DNA of 5,370 nt. It comes from Pseudomonadota bacterium. Lineage in GTDB: Bacteria; Pseudomonadota; Alphaproteobacteria; Caulobacterales; Caulobacteraceae. Each line of letters starts with the position of its first letter. Position 1 is the first letter of the stretch. The stretch is from NCBI GenBank assembly GCA_023433655.1, contig JAEYUE010000196.1, forward strand, positions 1 through 5,370, written 5' to 3'. Positions 1 to 5,370 of the stretch are shown here, in pieces. Position numbers and translations under genes: made by a program. The notes below the pieces were generated by a model. The model saw only the letters and a program-made list of their open reading frames with translations. It was not told the DNA's origin and did no database searches.

Positions 1-475
1 GCATGCCGCCCAGCAGCAGGGTCGTGTCCACCGTCGACAGTTCGGTGTCGCGGTAGCGGTGCCCCGTTTCCATGTCGAGGAAGTGGTAGAAGAAGCCCTT
101 GTAGCCGGCCACGCCGGTCGCCTGCGGTCCCTGCGGCGCGTCGTGGAAGAAGCGCAGGGTGATCAGGGTGCGCTCGCGCGCCTCCTCCCGGCTCATCCAG
201 CCGCGCTCGACCCCGATCGGCCAGCAGGTCAGGGCGAAGCCGACCGCGGCGATGGAGGCGAAGGTCTTCTTTGGCCAGCGGTCGGGGGTCAGGCCATTGG
301 CGCGATTGGTGACCTCGACGAACCAGCGGAAGGTTCGCTCCTGCAGCTCCTCCACCTCCGGGTCGAGGACGGCCGCGCCGCTCCACGGGGCACCCACCGT
401 ACCCGCGCAGCCCGCGAGCCCGAGGACGCCGACGCCCGCGACGGTCGAACCCATCAGGAAACGACGACGATCCAT
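1..475 (-). CDS. Tat-exported lipoprotein, glucoamylase-family (PF10091 / GH144-like) glycoside hydrolase, N-terminal part
   Basis: The first 158 codons are visible; the frame runs open off the left edge, so the C-terminal part is missing. The N-terminus MDRRRFLMGS carries a twin-arginine motif (R3-R4-R5-F6-L7), followed by a hydrophobic stretch and a lipobox L20-A-G-C23, so the mature protein should be a lipoprotein anchored at Cys23. Residues +2/+3 are Ala-Gly, not the Asp inner-membrane retention signal known from E. coli. The body has features I associate with the putative glucoamylase family whose characterised members are GH144 endo-beta-1,2-glucanases: R47-T-F-R-W-F52 near the start, G124-Y-K-G-F-F-Y-H-F-L133, and E145-L-S-T-V-D150-T followed by a small hydrophobic helix. 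The acidic residues of that last block are likely in the active-site region. The chosen ATG (473-475) puts the Arg pair at residues 3-4; an in-frame ATG five codons upstream (490) is possible but less typical. The gene lies 88 bases after the receptor stop, behind a terminator. Family assignment is from memory of motifs; beta-1,2-glucan specificity is inferred. Confidence 0.82.
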   Translation of the reverse strand, partial: MDRRRFLMGSTVAGVGVLGLAGCAGTVGAPWSGAAVLDPEVEELQERTFRWFVEVTNRANGLTPDRWPKKTFASIAAVGFALTCWPIGVERGWMSREEARERTLITLRFFHDAPQGPQATGVAGYKGFFYHFLDMETGHRYRDTELSTVDTTLLLGGM

Positions 476-509
476 GGCGGCCACTCTCATACTCGTACTC
501 GGGCTAGTC

Positions 510-549
510 AAAAAAATCGGCCGCCCCCCATGTGAACGGAGGGCGGCCG
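510..549 (-). terminator. Rho-independent terminator after the TonB-dependent receptor
   Basis: Read on the minus strand, a GC-rich stem (left arm 549-538, right arm 529-518) of 12 pairs with a single G-T wobble closes an 8-base loop. After one A come seven consecutive T (516-510). The stem starts 14 bases after the receptor stop codon. On the plus strand the homopolymer lies before the stem, so it serves leftward transcription only. It separates the receptor from the downstream hydrolase gene, leaving 34 bases between the T tract and that gene's start codon. Confidence 0.9.
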
Positions 550-563
550 CCAGGGTCAGGAGC

Positions 564-3500
564 TTAGAAGCTGTAGCGCATGCCGAACTGGAAGGTCCGG
601 GTCGGGAACAGGACCCGCGACGGACGTTCGAAGTTGGGATTCGGGTTCGCCGCCGATCCGGTGCCGCCGTCGAAGCCGGTGAAGTTGTCGAAGTTGAAGA
701 CGTTGATGGCGTCCACGTACAGCTCCAGTTCGGACCCGTTCCAGACTTCGAAATTCTTCGTCAGGCGCAGGTCGAGGTTCCGGTAGGCCCACGAGTTCGG
801 GATGATGAAGTTGTACTGCTGCGGCCGTCCGTGGTTGGGGCGGTAGTAGAACGTCGAACCACGTCCGTCGAAGACGTCGAACGGCGTGCCCGAACCCAGC
901 GTCAGGATGCCCGACAGCTGGAAGTCGAACGGCAGATCGACGATGCCGTTGGCGACGATCCGGTGACGCTCGTCATTGTCGGTCGGGCGCACCGGCGAGG
1001 TCTCGACGCTGAAGCAGTCGAAGCAGAAGGCGTCGCGGCCGCCATTCTGTTCGGCTTCCGACCACGTATAGGCGAGGTTCAGGCCCCAGCCGGAGGCCGC
1101 CGTATAGGGTTTGTCGAGCTTGACGTAGAGGGCCCGGAACTCGCGCTCCTTGTTGTGATCGGAGACGAAGTAGCCGCGGTACGGATTGGCGGCGCCCGGT
1201 CCGCAGAAGCCGCCGTTGTCGCCGAAGCCGCCGCCGTCGTTCGGACGGTTCGGCTCGCGGCAGCGGGTCAGATACTGCCAGGTGAACTCGTTGTCCGTCT
1301 TCCCGTAGGCGAGGGTGAACTCGCTCTGCCAGTCGCCGAGGCGCTGACGGAGACCGAGGTTGAACTGGTCGGTCCGCGGCGGCTCGAAATCGTTGGCCAG
1401 CAGGAAGACCTCGCCCTTGCCCGGGATGGTCGCGAACACCGGGTCCAGTCCGGCAGCGGTCTCGTAGGAGGACTGCCACAGGATCGGATCCCCGGCCTCG
1501 CCCGGCAGGTCGACGCCCGGTCCCGGATCGCGATCCTCGCCCGCCGGCCGGCCGGTGGTGCTGAAGAAGGCGTTCTGGCGGATGTCGAACGGCTTCACGA
1601 TCTCGTCGTACGAGAAGTTGAAGTTGACCCGGTCGTAGTAGCGGCCGGCGCCGCCGAAGATGACGGTCCTGCGGTCGCCGAAGACATCGTACGAGAAGCC
1701 GATGCGCGGCTGGAAGGCGCCGGCGAACGGATCGCGGTTGTCGCCCGTCGAGATGTAGTCGTCGCGGTCGAACCAGCTCGGCGCATAGCCCGCCGGCTTG
1801 CCGCCGTCGGTGGAGGCGATCCGCTGGTCCAGGCCCGCGATCACGCTGGCCGGCGTGACGTAGTCGTTGTTGTTGGCGTTGGTCTCGTAGTCCCAGCGCA
1901 GGCCCAGGTTGAGTTCGAGCTTGTCGGTGATCTGCCAGTCGTCCTGGATGTAGAGGCCGATGACCTCATTATCGAGATCGACCGACGGGAACGAGCGGCC
2001 CAGTTCGACGCGATACGGGACCGCGGTGCTCCCGCTCAGCTCGGGACGGCCGTCCAGATCATAGAAGAAGAACGGGTTGCGCCCGAACTGCTTGTCGACC
2101 TGGTAGTTCTGCAGCGAGACCTTGGCGCCCATCTTGATGGTGTGGAAGCCGTTCAGCTCGATGTCGTCGAACGTCAGGTCGTTGCGGAACGTCAGGGCGT
2201 TGTCGGAAATGTCCTGGGTGCTGTCGCGACCGCCGGTGTTGAGGATGGTGAAGCCGCCGAAATAGTCGGGATCGAACGCCGGCGTATTTGTGTTGGCGTC
2301 CTGGAACCTGCGATAGCTCCGGCCGACATCAGTGAAGTTCGCCGCGCCCGGGTTGTAGTGGTAGTCGCGATAGTCGACCGCGAACTCGTTCAGGAAGCTG
2401 TCCGTCCGCCATTGCCAGCGCAGGTTGCTTGAAACCGTGGTCTGCGCCAGGTCGTTGGCCCGCTCGAAGGCGTCGGCGCCGCCGAAGTCCCGGAGTTCGG
2501 ACTCGTCACGGTAGGTGAGGCTCCAGTCCACCAGATGCTCATCCGCCGGTTGCCAGCTGAGCTTGCCGAAAAACAGGTCTTCCTCGAACGGCGACGCGAA
2601 GGTGCCGATGTAATCGGCGAACGCGGCCTCGTCGGCGGGCGTGGCGCGATCACCCAGATCGACGACGCTGGCCCGATTTTCCTGCTTGTGCTCGTAGGTG
2701 CCGAAGAAGTGCAGGCGATCACGCACGATCGGTCCGCCGAGCGCAAAGCCGTACTGCTGGACTTCGAGGTCGACCTTCTCGTCCCCGCGTTGCTCGGCGA
2801 AGTAGTCCTGCGCGATGAAGTCCTGATCGCGGTAGACGCCAAACACCTCGCCGTGGAACTCATTCGTGCCCGACCGCGTGACGGCGGTGATGATCGCTGA
2901 CGACGCCTGCTCGTACTCCGCCTTGAAGTTCTGGCTGACGACTCGGAATTCCTGGACGCCGGCCTGGGGGAAGGGGTTACCGCGGCTGTCGTCCTGGCCG
3001 ATGATGCCGCCGGCGATGATGTTCGACTTCAGGCTGGCGCCGTCGATGAAGGCGTTGACCGACTCGGCGCGTTGACCGCCGGCGGTGATTTGCTGCTCCC
3101 GATCGTCAAGTCCCACCCGCACCCCGGGGGCCAGGGCCGCGAAGTTCAGGAAGTTGCGGTTGATCTGCGGCAGGGTGTTGATCTGCTGAGTCGTGACGTT
3201 GGTGGCGTTCTCGGGCGTGCGCACCTCGGCCAGGCGGCGGCCGGTGACGACCACGTCGCCCACGTCCGTGGCGGCCACTTCCGTCGCCACCCCGCCGCCG
3301 ACCGCCAGATCGACCTCGCCCACCTGACCGACGCCGATGGTCACCACCTCCGAGGTGGTCTGTCCGTCCGTGGTCGTGACGGTGATCTCGTAGGTGCCCG
3401 GGCGGAGGCCCGACAACACGTAGCCGCCGTTGGCGTTGGCCGTCGTGCGGCTGGTGAAGCCCGATGCGACGTCGCGGGCGACGACCACCGCCCCTGCCTC

Positions 3501-3638
3501 GGCCTGGGCGTTGTCGGTCACCGAGCCGCGGATCGTCGAGGTGGTGACCTGGGCGCTGACGCCCCCGGCCGCGGCCAGAGAGATCGCCACGGCGAGGGCC
3601 GAGGCGGCCCCGAGATAGTGTCTGGACTTGCGGGTCAT
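564..3638 (-). CDS. Oar-like TonB-dependent outer-membrane receptor with N-terminal carboxypeptidase-regulatory-like domain
   Basis: This 1024-residue outer-membrane transporter probably takes up an oligosaccharide using TonB-ExbBD energy. Residues 1-29 form a Sec signal peptide (basic MTRKSR, an Ala-rich core, VSA|Q cleavage site). Residues about 35-115 form a CarboxypepD_reg-type beta sandwich (IRGSVTD, GGYVLSGLRPGTYEITV). D128-VVVTGRR135 resembles a TonB box. The plug follows at about 140-255, with NTLPQINRNF, VNAFIDG and AIITAVTRSGTNEFHGEVF; the TRSGTNxFHG junction is characteristic of Oar-like receptors. The remaining ~760 residues are the barrel, rich in aromatic and alternating strands (VIGLYIQDDWQ, LNLGLRWDY, FAGAFQPRIGFSYDVF), ending FQFGMRYSF with the C-terminal Phe typical of outer-membrane barrels. 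Cysteine pairs C793/C812 and C872/C875 lie in probable surface loops. The start overlaps the regulator's stop (ATGA) and has a good Shine-Dalgarno sequence. The gene appears intact. No SusD-like partner is adjacent. The substrate is inferred only from neighbours. Confidence 0.95.
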   Translation of the reverse strand: MTRKSRHYLGAASALAVAISLAAAGGVSAQVTTSTIRGSVTDNAQAEAGAVVVARDVASGFTSRTTANANGGYVLSGLRPGTYEITVTTTDGQTTSEVVTIGVGQVGEVDLAVGGGVATEVAATDVGDVVVTGRRLAEVRTPENATNVTTQQINTLPQINRNFLNFAALAPGVRVGLDDREQQITAGGQRAESVNAFIDGASLKSNIIAGGIIGQDDSRGNPFPQAGVQEFRVVSQNFKAEYEQASSAIITAVTRSGTNEFHGEVFGVYRDQDFIAQDYFAEQRGDEKVDLEVQQYGFALGGPIVRDRLHFFGTYEHKQENRASVVDLGDRATPADEAAFADYIGTFASPFEEDLFFGKLSWQPADEHLVDWSLTYRDESELRDFGGADAFERANDLAQTTVSSNLRWQWRTDSFLNEFAVDYRDYHYNPGAANFTDVGRSYRRFQDANTNTPAFDPDYFGGFTILNTGGRDSTQDISDNALTFRNDLTFDDIELNGFHTIKMGAKVSLQNYQVDKQFGRNPFFFYDLDGRPELSGSTAVPYRVELGRSFPSVDLDNEVIGLYIQDDWQITDKLELNLGLRWDYETNANNNDYVTPASVIAGLDQRIASTDGGKPAGYAPSWFDRDDYISTGDNRDPFAGAFQPRIGFSYDVFGDRRTVIFGGAGRYYDRVNFNFSYDEIVKPFDIRQNAFFSTTGRPAGEDRDPGPGVDLPGEAGDPILWQSSYETAAGLDPVFATIPGKGEVFLLANDFEPPRTDQFNLGLRQRLGDWQSEFTLAYGKTDNEFTWQYLTRCREPNRPNDGGGFGDNGGFCGPGAANPYRGYFVSDHNKEREFRALYVKLDKPYTAASGWGLNLAYTWSEAEQNGGRDAFCFDCFSVETSPVRPTDNDERHRIVANGIVDLPFDFQLSGILTLGSGTPFDVFDGRGSTFYYRPNHGRPQQYNFIIPNSWAYRNLDLRLTKNFEVWNGSELELYVDAINVFNFDNFTGFDGGTGSAANPNPNFERPSRVLFPTRTFQFGMRYSF

Positions 3639-4714
3639 TGCGGGTTCTCCCCCTTGAGAAGTGTTGGACGGACGGCTTCGCCATGGCGGCCGCCGGATAC
3701 GGATCGGGTCTGTGTCGCCGGGTTGCTTGACGGCCGCACGACCAGTTCCGGCCGGACGACCTCGCAGGCGGTGTCGGCGACGGCTTCGCCCGCTGCGTTG
3801 ATCAGGCGGACGAGACGCTCGAGCGCGTTCCGTCCGGTTTCCGCGATGCGGATTCGAAGGGTGGTCAGGCCAGGCCGCATCAGGGCCGCCATGGGCACGT
3901 CATCGAAGCCGACGAGGGCGACGTCCTCGGGCACGGCCAGTCCGGCCTCCTGCAGGGCCAGCAGGGCCCCGACCGCCATCATGTCGTTGCCCGCGAAGAT
4001 GGCGTCGGGGCGGTCGCCTTCGCGCGCCGCCAGCTGGGCCGCCGCGCGGTGTCCCGAGGCCTGGTCGAACGCCCCCTCGACCACCGTGGTCGGCAGTCCG
4101 GCGTGGGCCATGGCTTCCAGATAGCCGGCCAGCCGCGCCTCGGCCTCGAGGTTGCCCGTCGGGCCCGAAATATGGGCGATGCGCCGGCGGCCGGTGGCGA
4201 CCAGATGCTCGACCGCCTGCACGGCGCCGCCGTGGTTGTCGACGACGATCGAGGGGCGCCCCGCGCCTGCCCCGCCGTTCATCAGCAGCACCGGCAGCCG
4301 GCCGGCGAGGCTGGTCGCCAGATTGGCGGCGTCGAGGTGGGGCGAGAGCACGATCAGGCCGTCCACCCGGCCCCGCATCGAGCGGATCGCGGCCGAGGCC
4401 TCTTCGGCGTCGTCATGCGAACTGGAGACGATCAGGTGGTAGCCCAGCGCCCGCGCCGCCACGTCCATCCCGCGGATCAGCTCGGAGAAGAATTCGCCGT
4501 ACAGGTCGGGCAGGATGACGCCGATCGTCTGGGTCTTGCTGGTCGACAGGCTGCGCGCACCCGAGTGCGGCACGTACTGCAGCGCCTCGACCGCCTCCAT
4601 CACCTTCTTGCGGGTCGCCTCGGTCACCGGCCCGGCGCCGGTCAGCACGCGCGAGACCGAGGCGACGGAGACCTCGGCCCGCTCGGCCACGTCCCGGATG
4701 GTGGCCGGCTTCAC
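3635..4714 (-). CDS. LacI/GalR-family transcriptional regulator
   Basis: A 359-residue sugar-responsive repressor. Residues 5-24 form the helix-turn-helix (TIRDVAERAEVS, recognition helix VASVSRVL), close to the SVATVSRV helix of E. coli GalR. The hinge follows with A53-R-S-L56, where L56 matches the LacI leucine that intercalates at the central CpG of the operator. Residues 62-330 are the periplasmic-binding-protein-like effector domain; R194, N243 (GND) and D271 (GFDD) sit three positions before LacI R197, N246 and D274, which contact inducer, so a sugar ligand is expected. The start is the GTG at 4714-4712, giving MKPATIRDVA, the usual spacing for this family; the frame remains open 55 codons further to 4879, but that stretch has no family similarity and covers the operator. 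The Shine-Dalgarno sequence just before GTG is weak. A ~29-residue tail after VVRPSS is longer than usual and encodes the receptor's ribosome binding site. Likely autoregulated and controlling both divergent units. Confidence 0.93.
   Translation of the reverse strand: MKPATIRDVAERAEVSVASVSRVLTGAGPVTEATRKKVMEAVEALQYVPHSGARSLSTSKTQTIGVILPDLYGEFFSELIRGMDVAARALGYHLIVSSSHDDAEEASAAIRSMRGRVDGLIVLSPHLDAANLATSLAGRLPVLLMNGGAGAGRPSIVVDNHGGAVQAVEHLVATGRRRIAHISGPTGNLEAEARLAGYLEAMAHAGLPTTVVEGAFDQASGHRAAAQLAAREGDRPDAIFAGNDMMAVGALLALQEAGLAVPEDVALVGFDDVPMAALMRPGLTTLRIRIAETGRNALERLVRLINAAGEAVADTACEVVRPELVVRPSSNPATQTRSVSGGRHGEAVRPTLLKGENPQ
3647..3655 (-). promoter_or_regulatory. Ribosome binding site of the TonB-dependent receptor, inside the regulator's 3' end
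   Basis: The minus strand reads AAGGGGGAG, ending 8 bases before the receptor ATG (3638-3636). It lies within the last codons of the LacI-family gene (those for Leu-Lys-Gly-Glu). A strong Shine-Dalgarno sequence at normal spacing supports the start used and suggests that ribosomes can both re-initiate from the upstream gene and load independently. Confidence 0.75.
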
Positions 4715-4758
4715 GAGCGGCCGTCCATGCGCATTGTCGGGGTCGCACCAGGCGCCAA
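4711..4758 (-). other. Possible 15-codon leader ORF overlapping the regulator start
   Basis: On the minus strand a TTG (4758-4756) opens 15 codons (predicted MAPGATPTMRMDGRS) ending in TGA at 4713-4711, which overlaps the regulator's GTG in a GTGA junction. A purine-rich GGGAGAGAG (4770-4762) lies just before the TTG, whereas the regulator's own GTG has only a weak site. Two in-frame ATGs (4734, 4728) could start shorter versions. It may couple regulator translation to leader translation, but an ORF this short could easily arise by chance, and no homologue is recognised. Confidence 0.25.
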
Positions 4759-4819
4759 CGTCTCTCTCCCTGACCGGCCCGATCCCGGCCCGCTTGCCGC
4801 GAGTCCGTCCGATGAATTC

Positions 4820-4849
4820 CGTGTAACCGATTACATGACACACTGGCAA
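4820..4849 (-). promoter_or_regulatory. Candidate promoter of the regulator-receptor operon
   Basis: The minus strand has TTGCCA at 4849-4844 (five of six bases of TTGACA) and GTTACA at 4827-4822, one base off the GCTAnA core of Caulobacter-type housekeeping promoters. The interval is slightly long for that consensus. The -10-like part lies inside the operator, so repressor binding would directly block it. The predicted leader would be about 100 bases. This is a pattern match only. Confidence 0.4.
4821..4836. promoter_or_regulatory. LacI/GalR-family operator in the divergent intergenic region
   Basis: The sequence GTGTAACCGATTACAT is a dyad with arms TGTAA/TTACA around a central CG. It matches the published E. 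coli GalR/GalS operator consensus GTGTAAnCGnTTACAC at every defined base except the last. The adjacent regulator has a GalR-like recognition helix (VASVSR) and the hinge leucine that needs a central CpG, so site and protein agree. It lies 107 bases before the regulator start and 134 bases before the GH1 start, so one site could control both. The rest of the 256-base intergenic region shows no other convincing element; no clear sigma-70 promoter for the GH1 gene was found (TGGCAA at 4844-4849 with TAGTCT at 4868-4873 is the best, weak candidate). Confidence 0.8.
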
Positions 4850-4853
4850 TGTG
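4839..4853. repeat. Second imperfect dyad next to the operator
   Basis: CACACTGGCAATGTG is an odd-length inverted repeat in which six of seven base pairs around the central G are complementary. It begins three bases after the operator and covers the TTGCCA of the regulator's candidate promoter. It differs from the operator in sequence and symmetry (no central CG), so it would serve a different protein, if any. It could be chance. Confidence 0.3.
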
Positions 4854-4970
4854 GCCCGCAAGTGCCCTAGTCTGGTCACAGAGAGGTTGTGCTCACGGCG
4901 CTACACGCGTACCCGCCGGGCCCGGCCCGCCTGATCCCTTCTGTACCCATTGCGTTCAAGAGCCTCGGAC

Positions 4971-5370
4971 ATGACCACGGAAAACACCGGCAAATATCTG
5001 TTTCCCGAAGGTTTTCTGTGGGGTGCGGCGACCGCCGCCTACCAGATCGAAGGCTCCTCGATGGCCGACGGCGCCGGGGCCTCGATCTGGGATCGGTTCA
5101 GCCACACTCCGGGCAATATGAAGGACGGCGACACCGGCGACGTGGCTTGCGACCACTACAACCGCTGGCGCGAGGACATCGACCTGATGACCCGGCTGAA
5201 CCTCCAGGCCTACCGATTCTCGGTCAGCTGGAGCCGGGTGATTCCCGAGGGCCGCGGGGCGATCAATGACAAGGGCCTCGCCTTCTACGACCGCCTCGTC
5301 GACGGCCTGCTCGAGGCCGGCATCGAACCGCTCTGCACCCTCCACCACTGGGACCTGCCGGCCGCGCTCG
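4971..5370 (+). CDS. GH1 family beta-glucosidase, N-terminal part
   Basis: The first 133 codons of a glycoside hydrolase family 1 enzyme are visible; the frame runs off the right edge (full members are about 450 residues). The GH1 N-terminal signature F15[13 protein letters not shown]28 includes Gln25, which binds the glycone in the -1 subsite. A32-DGAG and D54[12 protein letters not shown]66 are typical of the bacterial beta-glucosidase subgroup and recall Thermotoga maritima Bgl[10 protein letters not shown]89 and L124-HHWDLP130 follow, with H126 the conserved glycone-contacting His. The acid/base (NEP) and nucleophile (ENG) glutamates lie beyond the window. There is no signal peptide, so it should act in the cytoplasm on imported beta-glucosides. 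The ATG at 4971 is the only reasonable start: no in-frame start codon is seen just upstream, and a weak AAGAG lies 8 bases before it. It is divergent from the regulator and shares its operator region. Exact linkage preference cannot be read from this part. Confidence 0.95.
   Translation, partial: MTTENTGKYLFPEGFLWGAATAAYQIEGSSMADGAGASIWDRFSHTPGNMKDGDTGDVACDHYNRWREDIDLMTRLNLQAYRFSVSWSRVIPEGRGAINDKGLAFYDRLVDGLLEAGIEPLCTLHHWDLPAAL

Noticed and set aside
159..2432. A 757-codon open frame on the plus strand, antisense to the receptor.
   Set aside because: It lies wholly opposite better-supported genes, shows no recognisable domain, and has the Arg/Val/Glu/Ala-rich composition expected from reading GC-rich codons backward. 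A clear terminator on the other strand (510-549) also lies within it.
3072..4124. A 350-codon plus-strand frame across the receptor/regulator junction.
   Set aside because: It is antisense to two well-identified proteins, has His/Arg/Gly-rich shadow composition, and no ribosome site or family resemblance.
4868..4873. TAGTCT with TGGCAA at 4844-4849 as the GH1 promoter.
   Set aside because: Both elements match the sigma-70 consensus at only three of six bases with an 18-base spacer; not strong enough to annotate.
4715..4879. N-terminal 55-codon extension of the regulator from an upstream ATG.
   Set aside because: LacI-family proteins start a few residues before the TIRDVA motif; the extension has no family similarity and contains the operator and candidate promoter.
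4900..4912. A small palindrome around ACGCGT as a second operator for GH1.
   Set aside because: Only short arms (TAC/GTA) surround the centre and the TGTAA/TTACA half-sites are absent; such CG-rich palindromes are expected by chance here.
4889..5269. A 126-codon plus-strand frame overlapping the GH1 start.
   Set aside because: It is out of frame with the clear GH1 protein; its sequence is Arg/Gly/Pro-rich with no motif.

Overview
The window looks like part of a carbohydrate-utilisation locus from a high-GC alphaproteobacterium, most likely Caulobacterales (Brevundimonas, Caulobacter or Phenylobacterium-like). That assignment is inferred from GC-rich codon use, the TonB-box-like stretch DVVVTGRR common in Caulobacterales and sphingomonads, and the familiar grouping of a LacI-family regulator, a TonB-dependent receptor and glycoside hydrolases. 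No RNA gene, insertion sequence, CRISPR array or phage gene was seen.

Layout, right to left. At 4971-5370 (+) is the start of a cytoplasmic GH1 beta-glucosidase, cut by the right edge. A 256-base divergent intergenic region (4715-4970) follows. It carries a near-perfect GalR/LacI-type operator (4821-4836) over a plausible promoter for the leftward regulator, and perhaps a short leader ORF. At 3635-4714 (-) is a LacI/GalR-family regulator starting at GTG. Its stop overlaps the start of a 1024-residue Oar-like TonB-dependent receptor (564-3638, -) in an ATGA junction. After the receptor comes a strong intrinsic terminator (510-549). Only 34 bases beyond its T tract starts the last gene (1-475, -), a Tat-exported lipoprotein of the glucoamylase/GH144 type, cut by the left edge.

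Inferred cooperation: the receptor imports an oligosaccharide across the outer membrane, the lipoprotein hydrolase acts on it in the envelope, and the cytoplasmic GH1 enzyme splits the final beta-glucosides. The LacI-family protein senses a sugar and controls both directions from the shared operator. If the left gene is a true GH144 endo-beta-1,2-glucanase, the substrate would be a beta-1,2-glucan such as the cyclic or linear glucans of other bacteria. The inner-membrane transporter this needs is not in the window.

The two edge genes are both real and open at the window ends. The long plus-strand ORFs across the receptor and regulator are antisense shadows. This is a recognisable type of locus rather than an exotic system; the most informative details are in its control: the operator/promoter overlap, the coupled ATGA and possible GTGA junctions, and the terminator placed just ahead of the hydrolase.
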